Positions 16,784-25,155 are shown, numbered from the stretch's first letter. The stretch: DNA of 54,658 nt from Streptomyces jumonjinensis (GCF_009600885.1 NZ_VCLA01000066.1:16006-70663); one strand, 5' to 3'. The notes: generated by a model from the sequence alone, not told the origin. Translations and numbers: made by a program.

Positions 16784-16963
16784 TGCGGCGCTCTCCTCCC
16801 TGTCGGGCGCTTTCGGCGGCACGCGCGGAGTGTGGGCGCGGGTCGCCGGTTCTACTGCCAGGGCCGCTGCCGCGCTTCCGGGTCACGGAACGGCCCGACG
16901 GCAGCCATGGCGCGTTGAGTATGCCCGATCAACTCGGTTCCGTCACTGGTCGGAGGGTTGTCG

Positions 16964-17629
16964 TCACCGTTCGGAGGCGGTGGGCGGGTGAGCGGGCAGC
17001 GGCTGATCGAGCGGGGGCTCGGGGCAGCTCGGCTCGAACTCTCCGATGGCGGTGAGGGTGGACCTGAGCAATCGGGTCAGCAGCGCGCAGACCCGGTCGC
17101 GGTCCGGCTCCCGGCGGCCGAGCCAGTCGAGGGCGATCTGCTCGACGCCGCTGAGCCAGCCGAGCAGTGCGAGCCGGGCGAGTGGGGGGAGGTCCCGTCT
17201 GCCGTAGGCGCCTTCGGCGATGGCGGCGATCAGTTCCTCGCGGACCGCGTCCCGGATGGTCTGCACCTCGGTGTCGCAGCCGACCCCGCCGGTGACGATG
17301 GTGCGGAAGGCCGCCTCGTTGTTCTGCGCGTACCGCAGATATCCGTCCACGGTGCGCCGTACCCGCTCGGCGCGCGGCAGCTCGGGGTGGGCGGCGGCGC
17401 GGGAGAGCAGACCGGCCGCCGAGTCCTCGACGATCGCGAGGTAATAGCCGTGTTTGCTGGTGAAGTAGTAGTAGATCAGCCCTTTGGCGACACCGGCGTG
17501 CCGGGCGATGTCGTCCATCGACAGGGCGTCGTAGGAGGTGTCCGCGAACAAGGCGCGTCCGATGGCGATGAGTTCGGCGCGGCGTGCCTGTGATCGCTCG
17601 CTGGTACCGCGCCGTTCACTCTTGTCCAC
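16964..17629 (-). CDS. TetR family transcriptional regulator
   Basis: A 221-residue repressor. The N-terminal TetR helix-turn-helix is at about residues 15-62 ('ALSMDDIARHAGVAKGLIYY', then YFTSKHGYYLAIV). An all-helical ligand domain follows with a TetR_C-like segment around 'GYLRYAQNNEAAFRTIVTGG'. The acidic and proline-rich last 20 residues are probably disordered. It sits upstream of the acyl-CoA dehydrogenase on the same strand and is its most likely regulator. Between them, GTTGA and TCAAC form a weak 5-bp inverted repeat around 16914-16936, the only candidate operator I see. Confidence 0.92.
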   Translation of the reverse strand: MDKSERRGTSERSQARRAELIAIGRALFADTSYDALSMDDIARHAGVAKGLIYYYFTSKHGYYLAIVEDSAAGLLSRAAAHPELPRAERVRRTVDGYLRYAQNNEAAFRTIVTGGVGCDTEVQTIRDAVREELIAAIAEGAYGRRDLPPLARLALLGWLSGVEQIALDWLGRREPDRDRVCALLTRLLRSTLTAIGEFEPSCPEPPLDQPLPAHPPTASER

Positions 17630-17762
17630 TTCGTATCCTCGTCCCCGGCCGACACAGGATCCCGCAGTATGGCAGAGAGTCGATCACCGGCGGCGGGGGC
17701 GGGAGCCGGGGCCCGCGGCGGGGCGATCGGGCCGGGGCCGTTCCTCCGGCAGGGCAGTACGC

Positions 17763-17903
17763 CTAGAGCAGACCGAGCTGGGTGACGAGCATGGCGATGA
17801 CGACGACCAGGGTCCAGCCGGCGATCTGCTCGACGAGACCGGAGCGGTCGTCGGGTCCGCCGGTGCGGGCGCGGGTGACGGGGGCGGCGGTGCTGGAGTT
17901 CAT
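17763..17903 (-). CDS. Small single-pass membrane protein (46 aa)
   Basis: A short frame reading ATG at 17903 to TAG at 17763-17765. Residues 1-26 are polar (MNSSTAAPVTRARTGGPDDR...) and the rest is one hydrophobic helix, 'IAGWTLVVVIAMLVTQLGLL'. A single well-formed helix preceded by a charged, Thr/Ala-rich cytosolic tail is typical of real small membrane proteins, and third-position G/C is strong. The ribosome site is weak (GAGACC). It lies between the TetR gene (downstream) and the C39-like peptidase gene (upstream), all on the minus strand. It is too short for most gene callers; function unknown. Confidence 0.55.
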   Translation of the reverse strand: MNSSTAAPVTRARTGGPDDRSGLVEQIAGWTLVVVIAMLVTQLGLL

Positions 17904-18031
17904 GGCGGGTCTCGCTCGGTCGGACGGCGGTGGTCGGGTCGCCCGGCGACGCGGGTGACCCGACCACAGTGCCAGCGGGTCGGCCCCCGGGGGTAGAGAC
18001 GTACCTCACTCCCCCGGGAGCCCCCGCCGGC

Positions 18032-19378
18032 TCAGCGGACGCCGAAGGCCGCCAGAACCCTGCGCTGGGCGGGCGTGGGCCGCTCGGGCCAGTAGAGGTA
18101 GCAGACCCCTCCTGTGCCGGACGACACGTTCCCGCTCGCGTTGTACCGCTTGGTACGGAGCCAGATGTTCTCCCATTCGCGGCGGAGGTAGACCCGTCGT
18201 ACCGCCGGGTTGTCCGGGGACGCCGGATCATTGGCGATCACATCGCCGTCGGCGGTGAAGCCGATCACGGTCATCAGATGTCCCGCGGTGCCGTAGCCCG
18301 CGCCGGTCAGCTCCTCCTTGCGGAAGGACTGCGAGGTGATGACCGGGATGCCGGCCGCCACCAGCCGTTCCACGTCGGTGAGCGAGGAGAGCCGGGTGAC
18401 CACCGCGTTCAGCTTGCGGTAGGTGGCGGCGTAGGCGGCGTTGAAGGGCCAGTTCCCACAGCCGTCGTACTGATAGTCGAAGGTGTACCGGGCCGCGTGG
18501 CAGACCTGCGGGTCCGCGAAGGCCGGGTCGACCCAGGCGAGGTCGTCGGCGCTCGGGCGGCGGCCCCAGTACTCGATGATCATCTGCGAGGAGGTGGGGC
18601 TGCACCATGCCTCGCCGCCGTTGTCGTACTCCGGGTACTGGCCGATATGCGTGTTCTGGGAGTAGCGGGGCACGATCAGCTCCCGCGCGATGCGGGGCGC
18701 GGAGGCGGGCACGGTGAAGCGGTCGGGCACGTCGGAGGCCATCGCGCCGACCCGCCACACCATGGGGCTCAGCTTGGCGCCGGGCCTGCGGTACAGGGTC
18801 AGCCGCAGCTGGTACGCGCTGAGCCGGAGCCCGCTCGACGCGTCGTCGATCGAGAAGGTGTCGGTCCAGATGGAGGCCCTGCCGTCCGTCTGGCCGTCCA
18901 GCGAGGTCCGCCGGATGTCGCCGTCGCCCGCCGCCCAGCGGCCCATGACGAACCACGGCGTCTCCACCCCGTCGGAGTAGGTTCCGCGCAGTTCGACCTG
19001 GAGCCAGGTGCCGGCCGGGGTGTCCGCGTTCCAGGAGGCGATGACCTCGGTCGCCGGAACGGCGGACCGGTGGACCGGAGAGGTCCAGGTGGCGTACTCC
19101 CAGCTCTCGGTCCGCCCTGTGTGCGGATCGAGATACTCCGTACTGCCCTCCGGGCGGGCTATGACCACACCGGAGCGCGGGCCCGCGACCGCCCGGACAC
19201 CGTCCAGACCGCCCCGGCGCCAGTCTCCGTAGGACGTCCAGAAACGGTTCTCCACGAGCGGGGGCACGCCCGCTCGCCCTCCCGACGGCACGGCGGCGGC
19301 GGACGGCGCCGAGAGCGCGCTCGCTCCCGCGGCCGCCGCGATCGCGGCGCTCAGCACGGTTCTGCGCGAAGTGACCAT
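18032..19378 (-). CDS. Secreted C39-like peptidase family protein
   Basis: A 448-residue exported protein. The N-terminus 'MVTSRRTVLSAAIAAAAGAS' has SRR plus a hydrophobic stretch and an AAA cleavage region; it resembles a Tat or Sec signal. Residues about 40-220 form a beta-rich domain. The C-terminal half is a papain-like C39_2 fold with the cysteine in 'GGEAWCSPTSSQMIIEYWG', the histidine in 'GTAGHLMTVIGF' and an Asn/Asp in 'IANDPASPDN'. It therefore probably acts as a cell-envelope or extracellular cysteine peptidase or amidase. Adjacent intergenic DNA upstream holds a MITE-like element 55 bases from the start codon, which may have replaced or altered its promoter. Confidence 0.85.
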   Translation of the reverse strand: MVTSRRTVLSAAIAAAAGASALSAPSAAAVPSGGRAGVPPLVENRFWTSYGDWRRGGLDGVRAVAGPRSGVVIARPEGSTEYLDPHTGRTESWEYATWTSPVHRSAVPATEVIASWNADTPAGTWLQVELRGTYSDGVETPWFVMGRWAAGDGDIRRTSLDGQTDGRASIWTDTFSIDDASSGLRLSAYQLRLTLYRRPGAKLSPMVWRVGAMASDVPDRFTVPASAPRIARELIVPRYSQNTHIGQYPEYDNGGEAWCSPTSSQMIIEYWGRRPSADDLAWVDPAFADPQVCHAARYTFDYQYDGCGNWPFNAAYAATYRKLNAVVTRLSSLTDVERLVAAGIPVITSQSFRKEELTGAGYGTAGHLMTVIGFTADGDVIANDPASPDNPAVRRVYLRREWENIWLRTKRYNASGNVSSGTGGVCYLYWPERPTPAQRRVLAAFGVR

Positions 19379-19433
19379 GGAACCCCCAAGTAGACGGCGC
19401 TCTTCCGGAATGGATCCAGCCGGATCCCAGGTC

Positions 19434-19597
19434 GTGTCTTCGAAGTCCCGTCTGTCTGCCGTGCCCTGGCACGCACGCTCGCCGCGTTGTCGTCAGTCGC
19501 CAATGCTCCGCAGTGGCTCCTTCCTCCGCCTTGCGATGCACGGCACCAGACCCCGCCAGACCCGCCCTCCGGGCGGACGACGCTACTTCGAAGACAC
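19434..19597. mobile_element. 164-bp MITE-like element with 13-bp terminal inverted repeats
   Basis: The perfect inverted repeats GTGTCTTCGAAGT (19434-19446) and ACTTCGAAGACAC (19585-19597) bound a 164-bp segment. The match continues inward as a further CGTC after two mismatched bases on each side. The interior has no convincing coding content on either strand and includes GC-rich internal repeats. I have an impression of similar TTCGAAG-bounded sequences in other Streptomyces genomes, but this is recall and not a search. It could be a non-autonomous transposon remnant, a REP-like element or a structured RNA. Confidence 0.6.
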
Positions 19598-19661
19598 TCC
19601 CTAGACGCCACTATCTCCGCTCGCGGCCGGTTACTGCCAGCATCCTGACCCCTCGCCCAAC

Positions 19662-19684
19662 GACCAATATTGGTCTGGTCCACT
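19662..19684. promoter_or_regulatory. GACCAATATTGGTC palindrome overlapping a DasR-like site
   Basis: A perfect 14-bp palindrome at 19662-19675 overlaps ATTGGTCTGGTCCACT at 19669-19684. The latter matches 13 of 16 positions of the DasR site consensus ACTGGTCTAGACCACT. It lies 14 bases before the start codon of the kinase gene, a position suited to repression. Confidence 0.45.
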
Positions 19685-19697
19685 GATACGACCTGCG

Positions 19698-20366
19698 ATG
19701 CCGCACCGCCGTAGGGTGGACCGGGTGGACGAATCCGACCGGCTGGCCCGAACCCTGCGCACCCTGCCGCCCTCCTGCGGCCCGGTGCGGCTGATCGCGG
19801 TCGACGGTCACGCGGGCTCGGGCAAGAGCACCTTCACCGCCCGGCTCGCGGCGGCCCTCGAAGAGCCCGGCCGGACCGTCCCCGTACTCCATCTGGACGA
19901 TCTGGCCAGCCACCGCGAGCTGTTCGACTGGACGGACCGGATGCTCACCCAGGTGATCGGCCCCCTCTCCCGGGGCGAGACGGCCCACTACGCGCCCTAC
20001 GACTGGACCGAGCGCCGCTTCGCCCCACCACGCGCCCTGCCGGGCTCCCCCGTCGTCCTGATCGAGGGCGTCGGAGCGGGACGGCGGGCGCTGCGCCCCC
20101 ATCTCGCCGCCCTGCTCTGGATGGAGCGGGACGCCGCGGGCTCCTGGCAGCGCGGCCGGAAACGCGACGGCGACGCCCTGACCGCCTTCTGGGACACCTG
20201 GACGGCGGCGGAGTCACGCCATTTCTCGGCCGATCCCTCACGCCCTTTCGCGGATGCGCTGGTACGAGAGCGACCCGAGGGATACGAGATGCTTCCCAAC
20301 CCCCACTCCACCGCACATCTGAACCAGATCATCACACTGGGTCACCGCACTCCCCCACCGAACTGA
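19698..20366 (+). CDS. Uridine kinase-like P-loop NTPase
   Basis: A 222-residue protein of the uridine kinase/phosphoribulokinase-like P-loop family. Walker A is GHAGSGKST (residues 37-45), followed by 'VPVLHLDDLASHRELFDW' (DxxD-type substrate region) and 'VVLIEGVGAGRRAL' (Walker B-like, Glu). The family phosphorylates nucleosides or related small molecules; this protein is short and its substrate is uncertain. The ATG at 19698 lacks a clear ribosome site; an in-frame GTG a few codons on (GTGGACGAATCC) is an alternative. A DasR-like palindromic site lies directly upstream and a candidate small-RNA gene directly downstream. Confidence 0.8.
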   Translation: MPHRRRVDRVDESDRLARTLRTLPPSCGPVRLIAVDGHAGSGKSTFTARLAAALEEPGRTVPVLHLDDLASHRELFDWTDRMLTQVIGPLSRGETAHYAPYDWTERRFAPPRALPGSPVVLIEGVGAGRRALRPHLAALLWMERDAAGSWQRGRKRDGDALTAFWDTWTAAESRHFSADPSRPFADALVRERPEGYEMLPNPHSTAHLNQIITLGHRTPPPN

Positions 20367-20404
20367 ACCGTCGGAAAACCGCCGCAAGAGTGCCCGAACT
20401 CCGC

Positions 20405-20434
20405 TTGACCGAGGGGGCGTACAGGTCTTACGTT
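20405..20434 (+). promoter_or_regulatory. Housekeeping-type promoter of a candidate small RNA
   Basis: TTGACC at 20405-20410 and TACGTT at 20429-20434 are separated by 18 bases. This is close to the primary-sigma consensus in Streptomyces (TTGACN, TANNNT). The expected start is near 20441. Confidence 0.55.
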
Positions 20435-20440
20435 CTCAAT

Positions 20441-20513
20441 GTGCGGCTTTCACGCCGCCCCGGACACGAAGCCCCCGGTTGTTCCCCCGTGATCGGGGGC
20501 TTCGTTCTGTCCC
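20441..20513 (+). ncRNA. Candidate small RNA of about 70 nt
   Basis: A promoter-like pair at 20405-20434 is followed within about 70 bases by a strong hairpin terminator (20466-20505), with no ribosome site or reading frame between. The transcript would begin with a GC-rich segment that could form a short stem around GCGGC...GCCGC and end in the terminator stem. The next gene starts at 20682, so this would be a free-standing RNA. It might alternatively be the leader of the downstream AAA gene, ending by attenuation. Confidence 0.4.
20466..20505 (+). terminator. Intrinsic terminator
   Basis: Perfect 12-bp arms ACGAAGCCCCCG (20466-20477) and CGGGGGCTTCGT (20494-20505) enclose a 16-base loop, with TCTGTCC after. 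GGAC/GTCC bases at 20462 and 20510 can extend the stem. It would end transcription from the kinase gene and/or the candidate small RNA. Confidence 0.85.
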
Positions 20514-20681
20514 CTTCATCTCCCTCGCGGCCAGGGTCCTCCTCACCCTCGGTCACCGCGATCCGGATCACTCCTCGGCGCTCTTAAGGCGACCCTCCCT
20601 GCGCGGGTACGATGCCCGGGTGGGGTCAATTCCCCTTCACGGCATGGCGTTTCGGTGCGGGTGCACTATGTGGGGGACCTG

Positions 20682-22646
20682 ATGGACATCGCACAGGGCG
20701 CACCGGCCCCGGCCGACCTCGCCTGGGTGCGCGGCGTGGACGCCTACACCATGGGGGCCTACCCGCAGGCGGAAGACGAGTTCCGCACCGCCGTACGGCT
20801 CGACCCCGGCATGGCGGACGGCTGGCTCGGGCTGCACGCGCTGCGCGCCGACACCGCCAACGCCCTGCTCCGGATGTACCGCTCCCGCGAACGCTTCGGC
20901 GAGCAGCGCGCCCGCCACCGCCGCGCCCTCAACTCCTGGTACTGGCTGGGCTGGTGGGTTCAGCCCGTCCTGGAGAGCCCGCGCGATCTGCTGCTCGCGC
21001 ACGCCTCGCACTGGCTCGACGGCCGCCATGTGCCCGAGCTGGACCGGGCGCTGGCGGCGCTGCCGCCCCTCGACGCCGATCCGCAGGTGCGCTTTCTGCA
21101 CGCCTGCCGCGCCTATCTCGCCAAGGACTGGGACCAGCTCGTACGGCACACCGAACCGCTGATCGACGATCCCCTCCTCGGCATCGAGGCCGGGCTCTTC
21201 GGCGGGATGGCCCGGGTGCGGCTGGAGATGTACGGGCAGGCCGAGCCGCTGCTGTCGGCCGCGCTGATGCGCTGCCGCAGCGAGCAGCCGCAGCGCAAGG
21301 AGCTCCGCTACTGGCTGGCGCGGGCCCATGAGGGCACCGGCCGCAGCGCCGCCGCCCTGCCGCTGTACCGGGCGGTGCACCGTATCGATCCGGCCTTCAT
21401 GGACACCTCGGCGCGGCTCACCGCCATCGCGGAGTACGACGGGATCGACGGCTACGACGAGTCGGCGGGGCTGGCCGTGTCACTGGCTGGTTTCGGCCAG
21501 GAGCCCATAGAAGACGCAGCAGACACGGCGGACCGAGCGGGCACAGTAGATACAGCGGACCGCACCGAACGGACCGACCGCACCGACACCGACGGGGCGG
21601 CCCCGGTCGCCGACCCCCGCTTCGGCTTCGAGCCGTCGGACCAGCCGCCGGGCCCGGTTCCGCCCCCGCCCCCGCCGCTGCCCGACGCGATCCGCAGACG
21701 GGCGCAGCTCCCCGAGCCGGGCGGCTCCGTACTCCTTCCCGCCGGCCCCACCGATCCCGCGCTGCTCGCCGAGGCCCTCGCCGAGCTGGAGCGGATGGTG
21801 GGCCTCGATCCCGTGAAGCGCCAGGTCAAGGCGCTCTCCGCACAGTTGGAGATGGCACGTCTACGGGCCGGACAGGGGCTGCCGGTGCAGCCTCCGAAGC
21901 GCCATTTCGTCTTCTCCGGCCCTTCGGGCACCGGCAAGACCACCGTCGCCCGGATCCTGGGCCGGGTCTTCTACGCGCTCGGTCTCCTCGGCGGCGACCA
22001 TCTGGTGGAGGCCCAGCGCTCGGACATGGTCGGCGAGTTCCTCGGTCAGACGGCGGTGAAGGCCAATGAGCTGATCGACTCGGCGCTCGGCGGGGTGCTC
22101 TTCGTGGACGAGGCGTACAGCCTCGCCAACTCCGGCTACTCCAAGGGCGACGCGTACGGCGACGAGGCCCTTCAGGTCCTGCTGAAGAGGGCGGAGGACA
22201 ACCGCGATCATCTGGTGGTCATCCTGGCCGGATATCCCGAGGGCATGGACCGGCTGCTCGGCGCCAACCCCGGGCTCGCCTCCCGCTTCACCACCCGGGT
22301 CGACTTCCCTTCGTACCGCCCGCTGGAGCTGACCGCGATCGGCGGGGTGCTGGCCGCGGAGAACGGCGACGTCTGGGACGAGGAGGCCGTGGACGAACTG
22401 CGGTCCATCAGCGGGCATGTGGTCGACCAGCGGTGGATCGACGAGCTGGGCAACGGCCGGTTTCTGCGCACGCTGTACGAGAAGAGCTGCGCCTACCGCG
22501 ATCTGCGGCTCTCCGGCTACCCCGGGACGCCCACCCGGGAGGATCTCGCCACCCTGCGGCTGCCCGATCTGATGCAGGCGTACGGCGAGGTCCTGTCGGG
22601 CCGGGGGCCGCTCGGCCGCGGCCCGCAGGATCCCGCCGGGGGGTGA
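20682..22646 (+). CDS. TPR-AAA ATPase (SpoVK/EccA/CbxX-like)
   Basis: A 654-residue protein. Residues 1-270 are helical TPR-like repeats (e.g. 'GVDAYTMGAYPQAEDEFRTA'). Residues about 275-345 are a disordered linker with DTADRTERTDRT units and a PVPPPPPPLP run. Residues about 350-645 are an AAA domain of the CbxX/CfqX/SpoVK type, with Walker A GPSGTGKT (from residue 413), Walker B VLFVDEA (Asp476) and 'LASRFTTRVDFPSY' as sensor region. This TPR-plus-AAA layout is that of EccA of type VII secretion, but no ESX genes are adjacent; related Streptomyces proteins are labelled sporulation protein K-like. ATG 20682 has GGGGGAC upstream and is preferred to GTG 20655. Substrate unknown. Confidence 0.88.
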   Translation: MDIAQGAPAPADLAWVRGVDAYTMGAYPQAEDEFRTAVRLDPGMADGWLGLHALRADTANALLRMYRSRERFGEQRARHRRALNSWYWLGWWVQPVLESPRDLLLAHASHWLDGRHVPELDRALAALPPLDADPQVRFLHACRAYLAKDWDQLVRHTEPLIDDPLLGIEAGLFGGMARVRLEMYGQAEPLLSAALMRCRSEQPQRKELRYWLARAHEGTGRSAAALPLYRAVHRIDPAFMDTSARLTAIAEYDGIDGYDESAGLAVSLAGFGQEPIEDAADTADRAGTVDTADRTERTDRTDTDGAAPVADPRFGFEPSDQPPGPVPPPPPPLPDAIRRRAQLPEPGGSVLLPAGPTDPALLAEALAELERMVGLDPVKRQVKALSAQLEMARLRAGQGLPVQPPKRHFVFSGPSGTGKTTVARILGRVFYALGLLGGDHLVEAQRSDMVGEFLGQTAVKANELIDSALGGVLFVDEAYSLANSGYSKGDAYGDEALQVLLKRAEDNRDHLVVILAGYPEGMDRLLGANPGLASRFTTRVDFPSYRPLELTAIGGVLAAENGDVWDEEAVDELRSISGHVVDQRWIDELGNGRFLRTLYEKSCAYRDLRLSGYPGTPTREDLATLRLPDLMQAYGEVLSGRGPLGRGPQDPAGG

Positions 22647-22682
22647 GCCGCCCGGCTCGGCTCGGCCCCGCCCCCCGGCTCC

Positions 22683-22707
22683 GCTCAGCTCAGCTCAGCT
22701 CAGCTCA
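22683..22707. repeat. (GCTCA)5 pentanucleotide repeat across a stop codon
   Basis: Five perfect copies of GCTCA run from 22683 to 22707 and include the stop codon (22700-22702) of the minus-strand CNNM/CBS gene. Slippage by one unit would change the C-terminus or the stop of that protein. Confidence 0.9.
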
Positions 22708-23797
22708 CCAGGGCGATGTCCCCCGTGGTCCAGGTCGTGGGAGAGGACGTCGGGGGCGCGGTATGCGCGCTGTGCGCGGGGTCGCGGACCTCGCCGACGA
22801 GCGTCCCCAGGACGTCTTCCAGCGCGACCAGCCCCAGGACCTGGCCGGTGGCGTCGGCGACCTGGGCGAGATGGGTCGCCGCCCGGCGCATCACCGTAAG
22901 GGCGTCGTCGAGCGGAAGCTCCGAGCGCAGGGTCGCCATGGGCCGCCAGACATGCTGGGGCACGGCCCGTTCGCGCTCCTCCAGATCGAGTACGTCCTTG
23001 ACATGGAGATACCCCATATAGGGGCCGGTCCCCACGCCGCGCACCGGGAAACGGGAGTAGCCGGTGCGCACCGTCAGCTCCTCGATCTCCCGGGGGGTGA
23101 CCGACGGCTCCACGGTCACCAGCGCCGAGCGGGCGATCAGCACATCCGTCACCGGGCGGCTGCCCAGCTCCAGCGCGTCCTCCAGGCGCTCCTGCTCGGC
23201 CGGGTCCAGCAGCCCCGCCTGCCCGGAGTCCTCCACCAGCCGTCCGAGCTGGGCGCTGGTGAAGACCGACGCCACCTCGTCCCTCGGCTCCACGCCGAAG
23301 ACCCGCAGCACCGCGCGGGCGCAGGCCCCGAGCGCAGTGGTCACCGGACGGCAGAGCCGGGCGAAGGCGACCAGGCCGGGGCTGAACCAGAGCGCGGTGC
23401 TCTCGGGCGCGGCCATGGCGAGGTTCTTCGGGACCATCTCGCCGATGACCAGATGGAGAAAGACCACCACCGCCAGGGCGATGACATAGCCGAGGGGATG
23501 GATCAGCCCCTCGGGGACCCGGGCCCGGTGGAAGAGGGGCTCCAGCAGCCGGGCGACGACCGGCTCGGCGACCGCGCCCAGGGTCAGCGAGCAGACGGTG
23601 ATGCCGAACTGGGCCGCCGCCATCATCCGCGGCAGATTCTCCAGTCCGTACAGCACCTGCCGGGCCCGTGCGGAGCCCGCCGCCGCCAAGGGCTCGATCT
23701 GGCTGCGCCGCACCGAGACCAGGGCGAACTCGGCGCCGACGAAGAAGCCGTTGGCGATCACCAGCAGGGCGGCGAAGGCGAGTTGCAGAGCACTCAT
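22700..23797 (-). CDS. CNNM/hemolysin-C family transporter-like protein (second gene)
   Basis: A 365-residue membrane protein. The CNNM/DUF21 transmembrane domain (about residues 1-180; 'LLVIANGFFVGAEFALVSVR' and 'LVIGEMVPKNLAMA' are typical) is followed by a CBS pair (about 195-335, 'LIARSALVTVEPSVTPREIE' and 'LGLVALEDVLGTLVGEVRD'). The family is linked to magnesium/cobalt efflux. It lacks the C-terminal CorC_HlyC domain that its partner has. Its start overlaps the partner's stop by four bases (ATGA, 23794-23797), implying translational coupling and perhaps a heterodimer. The last residues (PTSSPTTWTTGDIALVS) end inside a GCTCA repeat. Confidence 0.9.
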   Translation of the reverse strand: MSALQLAFAALLVIANGFFVGAEFALVSVRRSQIEPLAAAGSARARQVLYGLENLPRMMAAAQFGITVCSLTLGAVAEPVVARLLEPLFHRARVPEGLIHPLGYVIALAVVVFLHLVIGEMVPKNLAMAAPESTALWFSPGLVAFARLCRPVTTALGACARAVLRVFGVEPRDEVASVFTSAQLGRLVEDSGQAGLLDPAEQERLEDALELGSRPVTDVLIARSALVTVEPSVTPREIEELTVRTGYSRFPVRGVGTGPYMGYLHVKDVLDLEERERAVPQHVWRPMATLRSELPLDDALTVMRRAATHLAQVADATGQVLGLVALEDVLGTLVGEVRDPAHSAHTAPPTSSPTTWTTGDIALVS

Positions 23798-25155
23798 CGC
23801 ACCGCCCCCGCCGCGGCTGTCGCCGAGGTCTGGTCGGGCACCGGGTCTCCGGTGCGGACCAGCCGTACCCGCTCGGCCCGGTGGCGGCCGACCTGCCGTA
23901 CGGAGAGCCGCCAGCCGGGCAGTTCGGCCCGGTCCCCGGGGGCGGGGATCCGCCCCAGCAGATCGGCGACGAGCCCGGCCACGGTCTCATACGGCCCATC
24001 GGGCACATCGAGTCCCGTCCGGCGCAGGGTGAGCACCCGGCAGCTGCCGTCCGCCTCCCAGGCCGGCGCGCCGTCCTCCGGGGCCGCCGGGGCAAGAAAG
24101 GGCCGGGCCTCGGACTCGGCGTCGTGCTCGTCACGGACCTCGCCGACGAGCTCCTCGACGATGTCCTCCAGGGTGACGACCCCGGCCGTGCCGCCGTACT
24201 CGTCCACCACCACGGCGATCGGCTGCTCACCGCGGAGCCGTTCGAGGAGCCGCTGCACGGAGAGGGTGCCGGGCACCAGCAGCGGGGAGACGGCGATGGC
24301 GCCGACGGGGACCCGTATCCGCTCCCCGGCGGGCACGGCGAGGGCGTCCTTGAGATGGACCGTGCCGATGACGTCGTCGATGCTCTCCCGGTAGACCGGG
24401 AAGCGGGAGAGCCCGGTCGCGCGCGTCAGATTGAGCACATCCGCCGCCGTGGCATCGCCGTGCAGGGCGCTCATCCGCACCCGTGGCGTCATCACATGCT
24501 GGGCGGTGAGCCGTCCGAACGACAGCGTACGGACGAACAGATCGGCCGTGGACTGCTCCAGTGCGCCCGCGCGCGCGGAGTGCCGGGCGAGTGACACCAG
24601 CTCTCCGGGGGTACGGGCGGACACCAGCTCGTCGGCGGGCTCGACGCCGAAGAGCCGTACGACACGGTTGGCCACCGCGTTCAGCAGGGCGATGACGGGG
24701 CGGAAGACGGCGGAGAACAGCTGCTGGGGGCCGGCGACGAACCGGGCGACCTCCAGCGGCCGGGAGACCGCCCAGTTCTTGGGGACCAGCTCGCCGATCA
24801 CCATCTGCACAGCGGAGGCGAGCAGTATCCCGATGACCACCGCGATGCCGGGGACGGCCCCTTCGGGCAGTCCCGTCGCGGTCAGCGGCCCGTGCAGCAG
24901 CCGGGCGAGCGCGGGCTGCGCGAGCATGCCGACGACCAGCGAGGTGACGGTGATGCCGAGCTGAGTGCCCGACAGCTGGAAGGAGAGCTCCCGCAGTGCG
25001 GCGACGACCCGGCGGGCGCGGCGGTCGCCCTGGGCGGCGGCCCGTTCGGCGTCGGGCCGGTCCACCGTGACCAGACCGAACTCGGCCGCCACGAAGAAAC
25101 CGTTGGCGAGAATCAGCAGAAAGGCCGCGGCGAGCGGCAACAGGGGGACGATCAT
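23794..25155 (-). CDS. CNNM/CBS/CorC_HlyC family protein (first gene)
   Basis: A 453-residue membrane protein with the full hemolysin-C/CorB layout. It has a DUF21 transmembrane domain (residues 1-195; 'LLILANGFFVAAEFGLVTVD' and 'MVIGELVPKNWAVSR'), a CBS pair (about 205-345, 'VVVDEYGGTAGVVTLEDIVE') and a C-terminal CorC_HlyC domain (about 365-445, 'YETVAGLVADLLGRIP'). Such proteins take part in magnesium or other divalent-cation homeostasis. It is the first gene of a two-gene unit and overlaps the second by ATGA. Upstream, 25156-25426 is a 271-base spacer with G-rich GACGGGG-type repeats and no gene seen. Confidence 0.92.
   Translation of the reverse strand: MIVPLLPLAAAFLLILANGFFVAAEFGLVTVDRPDAERAAAQGDRRARRVVAALRELSFQLSGTQLGITVTSLVVGMLAQPALARLLHGPLTATGLPEGAVPGIAVVIGILLASAVQMVIGELVPKNWAVSRPLEVARFVAGPQQLFSAVFRPVIALLNAVANRVVRLFGVEPADELVSARTPGELVSLARHSARAGALEQSTADLFVRTLSFGRLTAQHVMTPRVRMSALHGDATAADVLNLTRATGLSRFPVYRESIDDVIGTVHLKDALAVPAGERIRVPVGAIAVSPLLVPGTLSVQRLLERLRGEQPIAVVVDEYGGTAGVVTLEDIVEELVGEVRDEHDAESEARPFLAPAAPEDGAPAWEADGSCRVLTLRRTGLDVPDGPYETVAGLVADLLGRIPAPGDRAELPGWRLSVRQVGRHRAERVRLVRTGDPVPDQTSATAAAGAVR

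Noticed and set aside
14973..16886. 637-codon minus-strand frame overlapping the acyl-CoA dehydrogenase
   Set aside because: Extremely Arg-rich out-of-frame shadow of the real dehydrogenase frame.
19371..19604. 77-codon plus frame inside the MITE-like element
   Set aside because: Spans the element's inverted ends and has no coding bias; a short chance frame.
20390..20587. 65-codon frame over the candidate small RNA
   Set aside because: Runs through the promoter and terminator hairpin, with no ribosome site.
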